The notes below the pieces were generated by a model. The model made no database searches, had not been told where the DNA came from, and saw nothing but the letters and a program-made list of their open reading frames with translations. Below are positions 11,201-19,726 of a DNA stretch of 61,520 nt, piece after piece; the stretch's first letter is position 1; each line of letters starts with the position of its first letter. Made by a program: the position numbers and the translations under genes. The DNA is from Planctomycetota bacterium (GTDB taxonomy: Bacteria > Planctomycetota > UBA11346), in NCBI GenBank assembly GCA_013816485.1, contig JACDEI010000030.1, positions 1 through 61,520 of the forward strand, given 5' to 3'.

Positions 11201-12598
11201 ATGATATCCGACATGCACTGTCCTGGGAACCCCATGCTGACGCGGCGTGAAATAATCCGTTCGTTCGCCGCCGGCTCTCTGCTGATGCCTGGCCTGCTGT
11301 CGTCGCTGCTCAACGCCGAGGGTGCCGACCCCCTCGCGCCACGTGCCGGTCATTTCCCGGCCAAGGCCAAGCGCGTGATCTTCATCTTCTCCAACGGTGG
11401 GGCGTCCCACATGGACACCTTCGACTACAAGCCGGCGCTGTTCAAAGCCGATGGCAAAATGACCGGCGTTGGTGGTGGCTTGTCCAACCAGCAGAAGGTG
11501 CTGCTCAGACCCGGCTGGGATTTCAAGCCGGGGGGGAAATGCGGCACCATGGTGAGCGACCTGTTCCCGCACCTGCGCGAGTGCATGGACGACATTTGCG
11601 TCATCCGTTCACTCAAAGGCGACGACAACGAGCACTACAACGCCACGCTCGGTATGCACACCGGCTCGTTCTTCTTTGCGCGCCCGAGCATCGGTTCATG
11701 GATCAGCTACGGCCTCGGCACGGTGAACAGCAACCTGCCGTCGTTCATGGTGCTCGCACCGCAGATGCCGTACGCCGGACTGCAGATCTTCAACAATGAC
11801 TTCCTGCCTGCCTACCATCAGGGTGTGCGCGTGGTCGGGGGCAAGGAGCCGATCGCCAACCTCGACCGTCGCACGCTGCAGGCCGGCGTGCAGGAAGACG
11901 AACTCGCGCTCGCCGACGTGCTCAACAACCGCCACCTGTCGGCGCGTGTTGGCGATGGCGATCTGTCGGCGCGCATCCGCTCGTTTGAAACCGCCTTCCA
12001 CATGCAGAGCGAGGCCGGCGCGATCTTCGACCTGAAGGAAGAAACCGACGAGACCCACACGCTCTATGGCCTGGAACGCGGCAAGACCGAGGGCTTCGGC
12101 TGGCAATGTTTGGTCGCGCGGCGTCTGGCCGAACGCGGCGTGCGTTTCATCGAGCTGGTCGACGGCAGTTCCTCGCACAACTGGGATCAGCACGGCGACA
12201 TGGCCGAACACGCCAAACACGCGAAGAACATCGATCAGCCGATTACCGGGTTGCTCAAAGACCTCAAACGTCGCGGGATGCTCGACGATACGTTGGTGGT
12301 GTGGACCACCGAATTCGGCCGCACGCCAGGCGTCGATGGCACCAAGGGCCGCGGCCATCACAGCGCGTGTTTCTCGTCGTGGATGGCGGGCGGCGGCGTG
12401 AAGGGCGGCATCGCCTACGGCGAGACCGATGAACTCGGCGCGACGGTAGCGAAGGACAAGGTCCACGTGCACGACTTCCACGCCACCATCCTGTACCTGA
12501 TGGGGCTCGACCATGAACGGCTGACGTATCGTTTTGGCGGACGTGATTACCGGCTGACTGATGTGTTTGGGAATGTGGTGAAGGGCGTGTTGGCGTAG
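11201..12598 (+). CDS. DUF1501 family protein with Tat-like signal
   Basis: 465 aa. The N-terminal HCPGNPMLTRREIIRSF matches the 'CPG...(S/T)RR' leader of DUF1501 proteins and looks like a twin-arginine signal, followed by a hydrophobic stretch to about residue 38. The start is set at the ATG 11201 so that the CPG motif is included; ATGs at 11213 and 11234 are alternatives. Family motifs include FIFSNGGASHMDTFDYKP near the mature start and TTEFGRTP about two-thirds along, which suggest an alkaline-phosphatase/sulfatase-like fold with metal-binding residues. These proteins are normally encoded with a PSCyt/DUF1553 partner, as here. The enzymatic activity is not established. Confidence 0.92.
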   Translation: MISDMHCPGNPMLTRREIIRSFAAGSLLMPGLLSSLLNAEGADPLAPRAGHFPAKAKRVIFIFSNGGASHMDTFDYKPALFKADGKMTGVGGGLSNQQKVLLRPGWDFKPGGKCGTMVSDLFPHLRECMDDICVIRSLKGDDNEHYNATLGMHTGSFFFARPSIGSWISYGLGTVNSNLPSFMVLAPQMPYAGLQIFNNDFLPAYHQGVRVVGGKEPIANLDRRTLQAGVQEDELALADVLNNRHLSARVGDGDLSARIRSFETAFHMQSEAGAIFDLKEETDETHTLYGLERGKTEGFGWQCLVARRLAERGVRFIELVDGSSSHNWDQHGDMAEHAKHAKNIDQPITGLLKDLKRRGMLDDTLVVWTTEFGRTPGVDGTKGRGHHSACFSSWMAGGGVKGGIAYGETDELGATVAKDKVHVHDFHATILYLMGLDHERLTYRFGGRDYRLTDVFGNVVKGVLA

Positions 12599-12607
12599 CG
12601 CGGAGAA

Positions 12608-12902
12608 ATTGCCCCTGGCCGGCTGGCAGCCGGCGCTCCCAGGGGAAGGCATTCTCTACGTGAGCAGTCGCAGTCGGCTGTCGCCTGGGAGCGCCGGCTT
12701 AAATGCTGTTAAGCTAAGGCCCCGCCCTCATCAAATCCGATTGAACCGCCACGACGCTACGACGCCACGGAGCGAAGCCGCAACCAGGACTGGACAATAA
12801 CTCAGTGTTCTGCCTTCCCGTGGCGTCGTGGCGTCGTGGCGGTTCAATTCATTCGCCTTAGCTTAACCGCGTTGAGCGCCGGCCGCCAGCCGGCCAGGGG
12901 CA
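12608..12902. repeat. Triple-nested inverted repeat in a convergent gap
   Basis: The centre has near-perfect 28-bp arms, 12743-12770 and 12818-12845 (27 of 28 match), built from tandem CGTCGTGG units. Around them, GCTTAAATGCTGTTAAGCT (from about 12698) pairs imperfectly with AGCTTAACCGCGTTGAGC (from about 12858). Outside those lie copies of the CCTGGCCGGC...GCCGGCGCTCCCAGG palindrome (12608-12646 and about 12682-12697 on the left, 12873-12902 on the right). It occupies almost the whole gap between the DUF1501 gene and the convergent regulator, where it could act as a bidirectional terminator. Confidence 0.85.
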
Positions 12903-12913
12903 ATCTGTTTTTG

Positions 12914-14056
12914 CTAGCGACGTTGCCGGAACATCCGCGGCGTGAGGCCGGTGAGACCTCGAAACGCGGCGGCAAACTGCTTGCCCGAGCCGAACCCTGC
13001 GCGCTCAGCAACAACCGCCAGCGACAGGTGGGGATCCGCCAACAGTTCCTTCGCGCGCTCAACGTGGCAACGGCGGATCTCTTCGGCAAGGCCACGTCCG
13101 AGCACCGCACGGAAACGCCGCTCCAGCGTCCGACGACCAACCCCGACCTGATTGGCGACATCGGAAACCGACAGTCGACGGTGAGACTGCATCTGGATGA
13201 CACCGCACGCACGGGCGACCTCGACATCGGGAATGGCGCTGAGGTCGGTGGACTGCCGCGCCACCACCTGGAGCGGTGCCAGTAGCAGTGGCTTGGCCAG
13301 GATCCTCCGTTCGCCGCGCAGCAGGCGATCGAGGTGGATCGCCGCCTGTAAGCCGACCTCCTGCTCTGGCAGCGCGATGCTCGACAACGGCGGACGGGCG
13401 AGACCGCAGAGCAGGTCGTCGTTGTCGACCCCCAGGATGGCCACGTGCTCCGGCACCGCGACGCCGTGCTGACGGCAAGCCTCCACCACTTGCGAAGCGA
13501 GGATGTCGTTGGCGCAGAAGATTCCGGTGGGTCGCGGCAGGGCTTTGAGCCATGTGCCGATGTCCTTGCCCAGCAACGGCGTGGTGCAGGTCGGATCGAA
13601 AGGATGTGCCGGATTGACGTGGTAGCGATCGCTACCGCAGCCGTGTTTGAGCAACGTGGTGCGGAAGCTCAGTTCGCGCGCAATCGACGCGCCGTGCGCG
13701 GGATGACCGATGCAGGCGAAGGATCGCAGGCCGCGATCAAGAAAATGCCGTGCCGCCAGTTCGCCAACCTGCTGATCATCGATGCCGATACGCGGAAAGG
13801 ACAGTTGCGGCATGATGCCGCACACGTTGATGAGTGGCTTGTTCAGCGTCGACAGAAGCCTTGCCAGTTTCCGCTCGTAGATGTGCGCGATGATCCCGCG
13901 TGGTTTCACCGCCGCGAGGCTCGCTGCGAGGTCCGGCCCTGGAGTCAGCGGCGTGAGCGTCCAGTCCGGACGATCAGCGGCGTAGCGGCTGATACCCCGC
14001 AACACACCACGGCAGTACGACAGGCTGAAGCTGAAGACCAAAGCGATGGGGAGCAC
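12914..14056 (-). CDS. XylR-like AraC-family transcriptional regulator
   Basis: 380 aa. Residues 1-265 form a LacI/periplasmic-binding-like sugar-sensing domain (motifs HFLDRGLRSFACIGHP, GIFCANDILASQVVEACR, ILGVDNDDLLCGLARPPLSSI). Residues about 275-380 form an AraC-type double helix-turn-helix (DVANQVGVGRRTLERRFRAV and VVAERAGFGSGKQFAAAFR). This is the E. coli XylR layout, common in PVC genomes, where a sugar or sugar derivative triggers activation. The targets are not visible; the cytochrome/DUF1501 pair and the CxxCH gene are the nearest candidates. It has no classical DNA-binding domain at the N-terminus, which separates it from LacI proteins. Confidence 0.92.
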   Translation of the reverse strand: MLPIALVFSFSLSYCRGVLRGISRYAADRPDWTLTPLTPGPDLAASLAAVKPRGIIAHIYERKLARLLSTLNKPLINVCGIMPQLSFPRIGIDDQQVGELAARHFLDRGLRSFACIGHPAHGASIARELSFRTTLLKHGCGSDRYHVNPAHPFDPTCTTPLLGKDIGTWLKALPRPTGIFCANDILASQVVEACRQHGVAVPEHVAILGVDNDDLLCGLARPPLSSIALPEQEVGLQAAIHLDRLLRGERRILAKPLLLAPLQVVARQSTDLSAIPDVEVARACGVIQMQSHRRLSVSDVANQVGVGRRTLERRFRAVLGRGLAEEIRRCHVERAKELLADPHLSLAVVAERAGFGSGKQFAAAFRGLTGLTPRMFRQRR

Positions 14057-14075
14057 GGGGGACAGATTGCCACGG

Positions 14076-14196
14076 TCCGGAAGTCCGGAAGTCCGGAAGT
14101 CCGGAAGTCTCGTGACCTGGGGCCGTCCGTGGATCAGCCACGCCAGCGGATAACTACACCACCTCCGCCCACAAGACTTCCGGACCTCCGGACCTC
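14076..14196. repeat. Hairpin with GTCCGGAA tandem arms
   Basis: Four tandem GTCCGGAA units (14076-14107) pair with GACTTCCGGACCTCCGGACC on the right (14175-14194), separated by about 70 nt. It lies just upstream of the AraC regulator's start codon (14056), so its left arm would be in or near that gene's leader. The same flank and unit (TTGCCACGGTCCGGA) occur in front of glnE at 28871. Confidence 0.85.
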
Positions 14197-14264
14197 TTCA
14201 AACACCGCACCCCGCCGGAATTCCGACGGGGTGCGTGCGATCGCGAGAAAACCGTGATCGATGC

Positions 14265-16988
14265 TTACTTGATATCAGATGCTAAGTACGCCGCGATGTC
14301 CGCCAGCGCCTGATGGTCGAGACCCATCATCTCCGGACCGAACATCAGCGAGCGGCCGAGCTTTTTGATCTCCTTGACCTTGCTCTTGGGGATGGTCTGG
14401 ACCAAGCCGCCCATCGATTTGACGATCACCGGGTCGGCGCTCGACAGCACGATGCCGTCGATGTTGCCGGCTTCGGTGACCACCGTCGAAGCGTCGTAGC
14501 CGTGCGAGATGTCCTTCGACGGATTGATGATCGCATCGATCACCACGTCCTTGGGCTGGGTCTTGCCGAACATCGTCAGGTCTGGGCCGAAGTCGGCACC
14601 AGTTTTGCCGATGACGTGGCAGGTGTAACAGACCGCGATGCGCGTCTGACCAGCGGCAGCATTGCCGGTGAGCTTGAGTGCTTCAGAGGCCAGCAGCTTG
14701 CTCGGCTCGGTCGGAGCGGGCGGCGCCGGCATCGGCTGGATCACCACCTTCTCCGGATCGTAGACGCCGCTGGCCTTGAGCGCTTCACGCACGCCGAAGT
14801 CCTTCCACTCGTTGTTCAAGCGGTTGATCAGCCACCAGGTCGCCATCGATTTGTGTGGGAAGCCCTGCGCTCCGGCGATGTCGATCATCGCGTCGGCCGC
14901 TGACTTGTCCTGGATGAACGCGAGTGCGTCCATCGCCAGCTTGCGCTGCGGACCCGTGAGCGCCGCGGACAACGCACGGGCCTTCAGGCCAGGCACTGCC
15001 TCCGGCGAGCCAAGACGCCACGCGATCCACGCAAAGGCATCGCTCCACGCTTCCGGTGCGCCAGCATCCTTAGCCAGCACGGCATAAAGTTCCTTGGTCT
15101 TGTTCGTCGCGCCGATGCCCAGTGCATCGAGGTACGCGCGATCCTTGCCGTCGAAGCCCTTGGCGACCTGCGCCAAAATCGCGACGGTATCGCTACCCAC
15201 CGGCAGATCGCGCATGGTCAGCGCGACTTCGCGACGCACGCCGGCGGAAGCATCCGCCGCCATGGCCGTGGCCATTTTCAGCACGTCGACGTTGGCACGA
15301 CGCAGCGCGCGGTAGGCAACCAAGCGTTTGCCGTCGTCCTTGTCCTTCAGCTGCGGCGCAACCTTGGCGACACCAGCGGGACCGAGCTGCGCGAGCAGCC
15401 AGGTCGCACGCGCGGCGAGGTAGGCGTTGGCATCACCCTGCAGCGCGACGAGCGCCGGGATGGCCTTGTCGCCCTGGGCCTTCAGGCCGTTGAAGCCGAT
15501 CGCACGCACATTGATTGCCGGGCTCTTTAGCGCAGTGATCAGGCCGTCGATGGTTTTCTCATCGAACTTGGGATTGGTCGGCTTGAAGCCCTTGGGCGCG
15601 ATGCGGTAGATCGTGCCGGTGATGCCGTCGTCGAGGGTCTGGTGACCACCGACGCGACCATCGAACCAGTCGGCGATGTAGATCGCGCCGTCAGCGCCGA
15701 CCGACACGTCGGAGGGACGGAACTGCGTGTGCAGTTGGCCGTCCCACTTGCCGCCGGTGAAGTCGGAGCCGGTGAACTTGCGCTCGCTGTTGGTGTTCAC
15801 CCAGTCGGTGCGATCGAGCTTGAAGCCCGCGCCGTCCGGCTTCGGCAGGTAACCGAACACCACGTTGCGACCGGGTTCGCAGCTCAGCAGCAGACCACTC
15901 CACTTATCACCCAGCGCACCATTTTCGTAGTACACGATGCCGGTGGGCGAACCGCCGCCGTACACATCGCCTGGAGGCATGGTGCCGGGATCTTCCGAAC
16001 GCCAGTGGGCGATGGGCTTGCTCTGGCCAGGACGCAGATCGGCCTGCCACGAACGTTTGCCGTCGCGTGAGGCGAAGCCGGCGTTGCCGTATTCCAGGAT
16101 GTTGGCGACGCGGCAGCAGGGCGGATCGTCGTTGTCATTCTGAAAGACGTCGCCGACCGAGGTCACGGTCTGCTCGTAGCTGTTGCGGTAGTTGTGGCCG
16201 ATGATCTGGACGTTGGTGCCATCCGCGTTCATGCGCGCGGTGAAACCGCCGAGGTAGACGTGGCCGTCGTCGCTCTTCTCGCCGCCGATGTCGGAGGATT
16301 TGAACAGCAGTTCGCCACCGGGCATCTTTTGTGGGTTGTACGGGCTGCCGACCCGGAAGGTCTTGCCCGACTTGTCGGTGAAGACACTGCCGCAGTTGCC
16401 GGCATTGAAGTACCACAGGCCATCGGGGCCGACGGTGGTGGAGTGCAGGCTGTGGTCATGGTTACGGCCGTTGAAGCCGGTCAGCAGCACTTCACGGGTG
16501 TCGCCCTGGTCGAACACCTTGTTCCGGTTGACGTCGGTATAGACGATCATGTCCGGCGTCATCGCCACGATGATCTTGTTGTCGATCACGCTGACGCCGA
16601 GCGGTGCGATGAGGAACTCCTCTTGCACGAAGACGTGGCTCTTGTCGGCCTTGCCATCGCCGTCGCTGTCGGACAGCACCATGATGCGGTCGCCTTCCTT
16701 GCGCCGCCCGAACTTGCCCCGGTAGTTCACGCCTTCCGCGACCCAGATGTCGCCATCACGATCGACATCGATGTTGGTCGGATTGCTGAACAGCGGACTG
16801 GTCGCCCACACGGTGATCTCCATGCCCTCGGGAATGGAGAACATATCGGTCGGGACCATGGTCGGCTTGGCGTCTGCCGCCGGAGCCGGCTTCGCATCCT
16901 CGGCGATGGCGAACGGTGCGATCACCGTCGCAAGCGTAGCGACGAGTCCGGCGCGACGCAGACGGGACGAGGAGGGAAGATGCTGCAT
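14265..16988 (-). CDS. PVC-type haem-binding CxxCH propeller/HEAT protein
   Basis: 907 aa from the ATG at 16988, where a signal peptide starts (MQHLPSSSRLRRAGLVATLA); the frame is open upstream to 17030. Three parts are seen: a sugar-dehydrogenase-like beta-propeller (about 45-470; PEGMEITVWATSPLFSNPTN, DIWVAEGVNYRGK), HEAT/PBS-lyase-like helical repeats (about 480-720), and a C-terminal cytochrome c domain with C787-Y-T-C-H and a candidate Met ligand in MFGPEMMG. This is the 'membrane-bound dehydrogenase / PVC-type CxxCH' family, presumably an extracytoplasmic redox protein with an unknown substrate. The fusion is typical rather than odd for PVC bacteria. Confidence 0.93.
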   Translation of the reverse strand: MQHLPSSSRLRRAGLVATLATVIAPFAIAEDAKPAPAADAKPTMVPTDMFSIPEGMEITVWATSPLFSNPTNIDVDRDGDIWVAEGVNYRGKFGRRKEGDRIMVLSDSDGDGKADKSHVFVQEEFLIAPLGVSVIDNKIIVAMTPDMIVYTDVNRNKVFDQGDTREVLLTGFNGRNHDHSLHSTTVGPDGLWYFNAGNCGSVFTDKSGKTFRVGSPYNPQKMPGGELLFKSSDIGGEKSDDGHVYLGGFTARMNADGTNVQIIGHNYRNSYEQTVTSVGDVFQNDNDDPPCCRVANILEYGNAGFASRDGKRSWQADLRPGQSKPIAHWRSEDPGTMPPGDVYGGGSPTGIVYYENGALGDKWSGLLLSCEPGRNVVFGYLPKPDGAGFKLDRTDWVNTNSERKFTGSDFTGGKWDGQLHTQFRPSDVSVGADGAIYIADWFDGRVGGHQTLDDGITGTIYRIAPKGFKPTNPKFDEKTIDGLITALKSPAINVRAIGFNGLKAQGDKAIPALVALQGDANAYLAARATWLLAQLGPAGVAKVAPQLKDKDDGKRLVAYRALRRANVDVLKMATAMAADASAGVRREVALTMRDLPVGSDTVAILAQVAKGFDGKDRAYLDALGIGATNKTKELYAVLAKDAGAPEAWSDAFAWIAWRLGSPEAVPGLKARALSAALTGPQRKLAMDALAFIQDKSAADAMIDIAGAQGFPHKSMATWWLINRLNNEWKDFGVREALKASGVYDPEKVVIQPMPAPPAPTEPSKLLASEALKLTGNAAAGQTRIAVCYTCHVIGKTGADFGPDLTMFGKTQPKDVVIDAIINPSKDISHGYDASTVVTEAGNIDGIVLSSADPVIVKSMGGLVQTIPKSKVKEIKKLGRSLMFGPEMMGLDHQALADIAAYLASDIK

Positions 16989-17310
16989 GGGTAGGGTTCC
17001 TGGAATGGGGCAGGCGGAAGGGCAGGTCACGTTCTGACCACCCGGCCGGTGGGGAACATGCTTCTACACGGGTTTCACGCAGGTGTTGAGACACTTGCCC
17101 GCCCGAACGCTTGGCGCGGTGTCAAACGCGAAGTTTGGCGCCCGCTCGGTCACTCCAGGCGGGCGGATGCGGACATTTTGCGGGGAATCCCGGCACCGCG
17201 ACACGTACCGAGGAGCACCGGTGGGGTTCCAGCATTTTTTTGCGCCGTCATCTTCACGCACCAATCCGTGATGGTGATTGCCAAGGCGATATCACAGCAC
17301 GTGTCAGGCT

Positions 17311-17446
17311 GTGCGACGTGCGACGTGCGACGTGCGACGTGGGGAACCAAGCACTCGACGCATCGTCGGTTCATCACTGGGCGAAGATCCACATCCGCGC
17401 AGCGTCTCGTCTGCCAACCGCGCACCTCGCACGTCGCACGTCGCAC
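17311..17446. repeat. Hairpin with GCGACGT tandem arms
   Basis: The 534-nt gap 16989-17522 has no credible gene. Its centre has a left arm of four GTGCGAC/GCGACGT heptamers (17311-17342) and a right arm of matching CGCACGT-type heptamers (17418-17446), with a loop of about 75 nt. It lies downstream of the small PstS-like gene and upstream of the CxxCH gene, all on the minus strand, and could end the first transcript. The remainder (16989-17310) holds no structure I can name, apart from where the CxxCH promoter must be. Confidence 0.85.
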
Positions 17447-17522
17447 CGCTGTAAACAAATGCGAGCGACACGCCGAAGCATGCCGCCCACCCAGAGCAAC
17501 CACGCTGCGATCGCCCGTTACG

Positions 17523-17945
17523 TTACTGCGATTTCACGGCCACGGCCTTGACACCGTCCTTGGCTTTGCCGGCATCGGCGTAACCGATCGCTCCGGGGGT
17601 CTTGGCGATGAAGGTGACCAGCTCGTCCTCGTTGTCCACCTGTTCGGGCATCGCGCCCTTGCCGGTGAACACCAGTTTCTTCCACCCGGTGGTGAACTGT
17701 GAGCTGCTCTTGCCGAGCCGTTTCATCAAGTTGTCGTGACTGGTGCCATCTTTGAGCACGACGACCACCACCTTGGAGCCATCCGGCCAACTGGCCTTCC
17801 GACCGAGGTAGTAATCCTTGAGGTCGTCTTTACTCAGCGCGGCAACCTCAGAGGTGCTGTTGAGGATGATCGCGTCTTCCGCGGTGACGTTGGTCAGCGG
17901 AAGAGCGGCCAGGGCAACCAAGGCGAACAGCAGAGGATTACGCAT
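17523..17945 (-). CDS. Small PstS-like substrate-binding protein
   Basis: 140 aa with a signal peptide (1-22). The mature part carries the features of the short 'phosphate ABC transporter substrate-binding-like' family: a start region ALSKDDLKDYYLGRKASWPDG and an ending TPGAIGYADAGKAKDGVKAV, equivalent to the C-terminal GAIGY segment of PstS. It is much shorter than true PstS (about 330 aa), has no pst transporter genes nearby, and sits 24 nt after an outer-membrane beta-barrel gene. A periplasmic binding or sensing partner of that porin is likelier than a classical transporter subunit. Phosphate as ligand is inferred from family naming only. Confidence 0.82.
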   Translation of the reverse strand: MRNPLLFALVALAALPLTNVTAEDAIILNSTSEVAALSKDDLKDYYLGRKASWPDGSKVVVVVLKDGTSHDNLMKRLGKSSSQFTTGWKKLVFTGKGAMPEQVDNEDELVTFIAKTPGAIGYADAGKAKDGVKAVAVKSQ

Positions 17946-17969
17946 GAAGTGTTCCTTTCTGTGCCTGGG

Positions 17970-19313
17970 TTAGAAGTCGAAGGTGGTTTTGAGGGAGAAC
18001 ACATTGCCGTAGTCGTGCCCATTGCCTGGATCGCCACGCTGGACGCGCTCGAACTGTCCTTTGATCAGGAAGTGATCGGTGATGTCGTAACGCAGCGCCA
18101 CAGAAGCAGACCGCGTGTAGATGCTCGGACTCCCGCCAGAGCTGGAGCGGATCCAGTTGTAGGCACTGTATACCGACAGCCGACTGAGCGGTCCGGAGAG
18201 GTCGGCGAACTGGTACCCAACTGATCCATAGGCCCCGAGTGTGCGATTGGTGAAGGTCTGGGTGACGGCCGCAACCGGGAAGACCACGCTGCCGTCAGCC
18301 GATTCGAACTGGGTCGCCTCACTGTTCAGGATCGCCTTGTAATACTGGCTGCTGCCCTCTGCCGCGAAAACGAAGTTGTCGACCACGTATTCGCCGCCAA
18401 ACATCACATCAAACCAATGGAGTCCATCGATCACGACCTGTGAGGTCGCGGTGCGACCGTCCAGGGAATCATCTCCTGGTTGAGGACCATCGGTGTAGGT
18501 CGATTCTATGGTGCCGGTCAGTCTTAGATGCTGGGCGTAAAGCGAAGACACTTTCAGGCGAAGACCTTGCAGTGGCGTATTCCAGGTGAAATACCCGCCA
18601 TTCATCTGGTCGACGGTCAAGTTGTCCACTTCCGACAGTTCATTCGAAATCGTGGCGCCGCCGACATTGGGGAAAAAAATCGGCAGCGTCACGCTGGTGG
18701 TCTGCACGCCGCCCCTGAACAAGTCCGCAATCGGCCCGTCGGCATCGTTGACGTTCTGCGTGCCGATGAAACCCGAGACATCGAAACTTCCGAGGGCCGC
18801 AGCATCGATGGTCGCATTGATCTGCCCGCCATTAGCCGCCAAGAAGAAGTCACGGAAGGAGGTAGTGTAGGCAGCACGTGGCAAAAAGACCTCGGTACGC
18901 GTCATGTCGAGGTCGCGATAATCATTGTAGAATCCATGACCCGTCTTGAAGCGCCCAGCAACCAGCGAGAACTGGAACCAGTCGGTCACCGGCACTTGGT
19001 ATTCACCGAAGGCCCAATCAAGTCCGACCTCGTCGTCGCCATACTTCCCGAGATCATAGGCGATCAACTGCACACCAATGCGGAGACGATCAATGGGGGT
19101 CGCCGTAACGTTCAAGGCGAACTCGTTGAACTCGAAGGTGCCCGAATTGGTGTCCCGTCCGTAGGACCCAGCTTCGTACAACTCACCCTGGGTCCGGATA
19201 TATCCTTGGCTCGCGAACCCGTGGATCTGAAACCCCAGATCATCAGCCGCCCGAACGGCACCAGGCACTGCCAGCAGTGCCAACGATGGGATCAGGAGGG
19301 CACGTAGCGGCAT
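17970..19313 (-). CDS. Outer-membrane porin-like beta-barrel
   Basis: 447 aa from the ATG at 19313, which has GAGGA just upstream and begins a signal peptide (MPLRALLIPSLALLAVPGAV); the frame is open to 19475 upstream. The mature protein starts with IHGFASQGYIRT and alternates polar and aromatic residues to a terminal KTTFDF, with a C-terminal Phe as in outer-membrane barrels. Motifs such as RLRIGVQLIAYDLG, VAGRFKTGHGFYNDYRDLD and RTEVFLPRAAY are shared with porin-like proteins that travel with short PstS-like proteins. The transported solute is unknown. It forms an operon with the gene after it. Confidence 0.82.
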   Translation of the reverse strand: MPLRALLIPSLALLAVPGAVRAADDLGFQIHGFASQGYIRTQGELYEAGSYGRDTNSGTFEFNEFALNVTATPIDRLRIGVQLIAYDLGKYGDDEVGLDWAFGEYQVPVTDWFQFSLVAGRFKTGHGFYNDYRDLDMTRTEVFLPRAAYTTSFRDFFLAANGGQINATIDAAALGSFDVSGFIGTQNVNDADGPIADLFRGGVQTTSVTLPIFFPNVGGATISNELSEVDNLTVDQMNGGYFTWNTPLQGLRLKVSSLYAQHLRLTGTIESTYTDGPQPGDDSLDGRTATSQVVIDGLHWFDVMFGGEYVVDNFVFAAEGSSQYYKAILNSEATQFESADGSVVFPVAAVTQTFTNRTLGAYGSVGYQFADLSGPLSRLSVYSAYNWIRSSSGGSPSIYTRSASVALRYDITDHFLIKGQFERVQRGDPGNGHDYGNVFSLKTTFDF

Positions 19314-19726
19314 AGGGTCCTCAGACGATGCGGTGAGCGGTTGCCGTTCTAGGTACACTACGCAGCACTCACTTGTCAAACCCGGCGGCGCGGATCGCAC
19401 AAGGTTGGTCCAATGTTGCGCCTTGCGACCAGCCGCCGCGGACGGTGTTTCCTCAGTAACCAACAGCGCGCGCAATACTGTTTACCGTCGTTCCAGAATG
19501 TTTTGGCATGCCCCTGGCTTTACGTGTCCCCGGTCTGGTGACGCAGCACTTCCGCCGCCCTAATCACTGTTTCTGCAATCGCTTGTGCCATCGTCGCGGA
19601 GCCATCTCCAAAGCTGCTCGGGCGCACTCGTTTGCGCTGAGGCACAACAGTTTCCGGCGATTGCGCAGGTCCGGTGCACACGCCTAGACTTAGGCCCGTT
19701 CGCGCCCCCGACGCACGGAGCCAGTA
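19314..19726. promoter_or_regulatory. Divergent regulatory gap, porin and NarK genes
   Basis: 413 nt without a credible gene between divergent coding sequences. On the minus strand a TTGACA-like -35 hexamer is visible (complement of 19374-19379, about 60 nt upstream of the porin start), but no convincing -10 box accompanies it. No tandem-arm hairpin occurs here, unlike most other large gaps in the window. Small frames here resemble high-GC shadows. Confidence 0.35.

Noticed and set aside
14076..14196. Possible CRISPR-like array
   Set aside because: Units are 8 bp and contiguous with no spacers, and the second arm is inverted; no cas genes are in the window.
17523..17945. Calling the gene pstS
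   Set aside because: It is less than half the length of PstS and has no pst operon, so a gene symbol is not justified.
19333..19563. Small open frame in the porin/NarK gap
   Set aside because: No ribosome-binding site or family; the composition is like random high-GC sequence.
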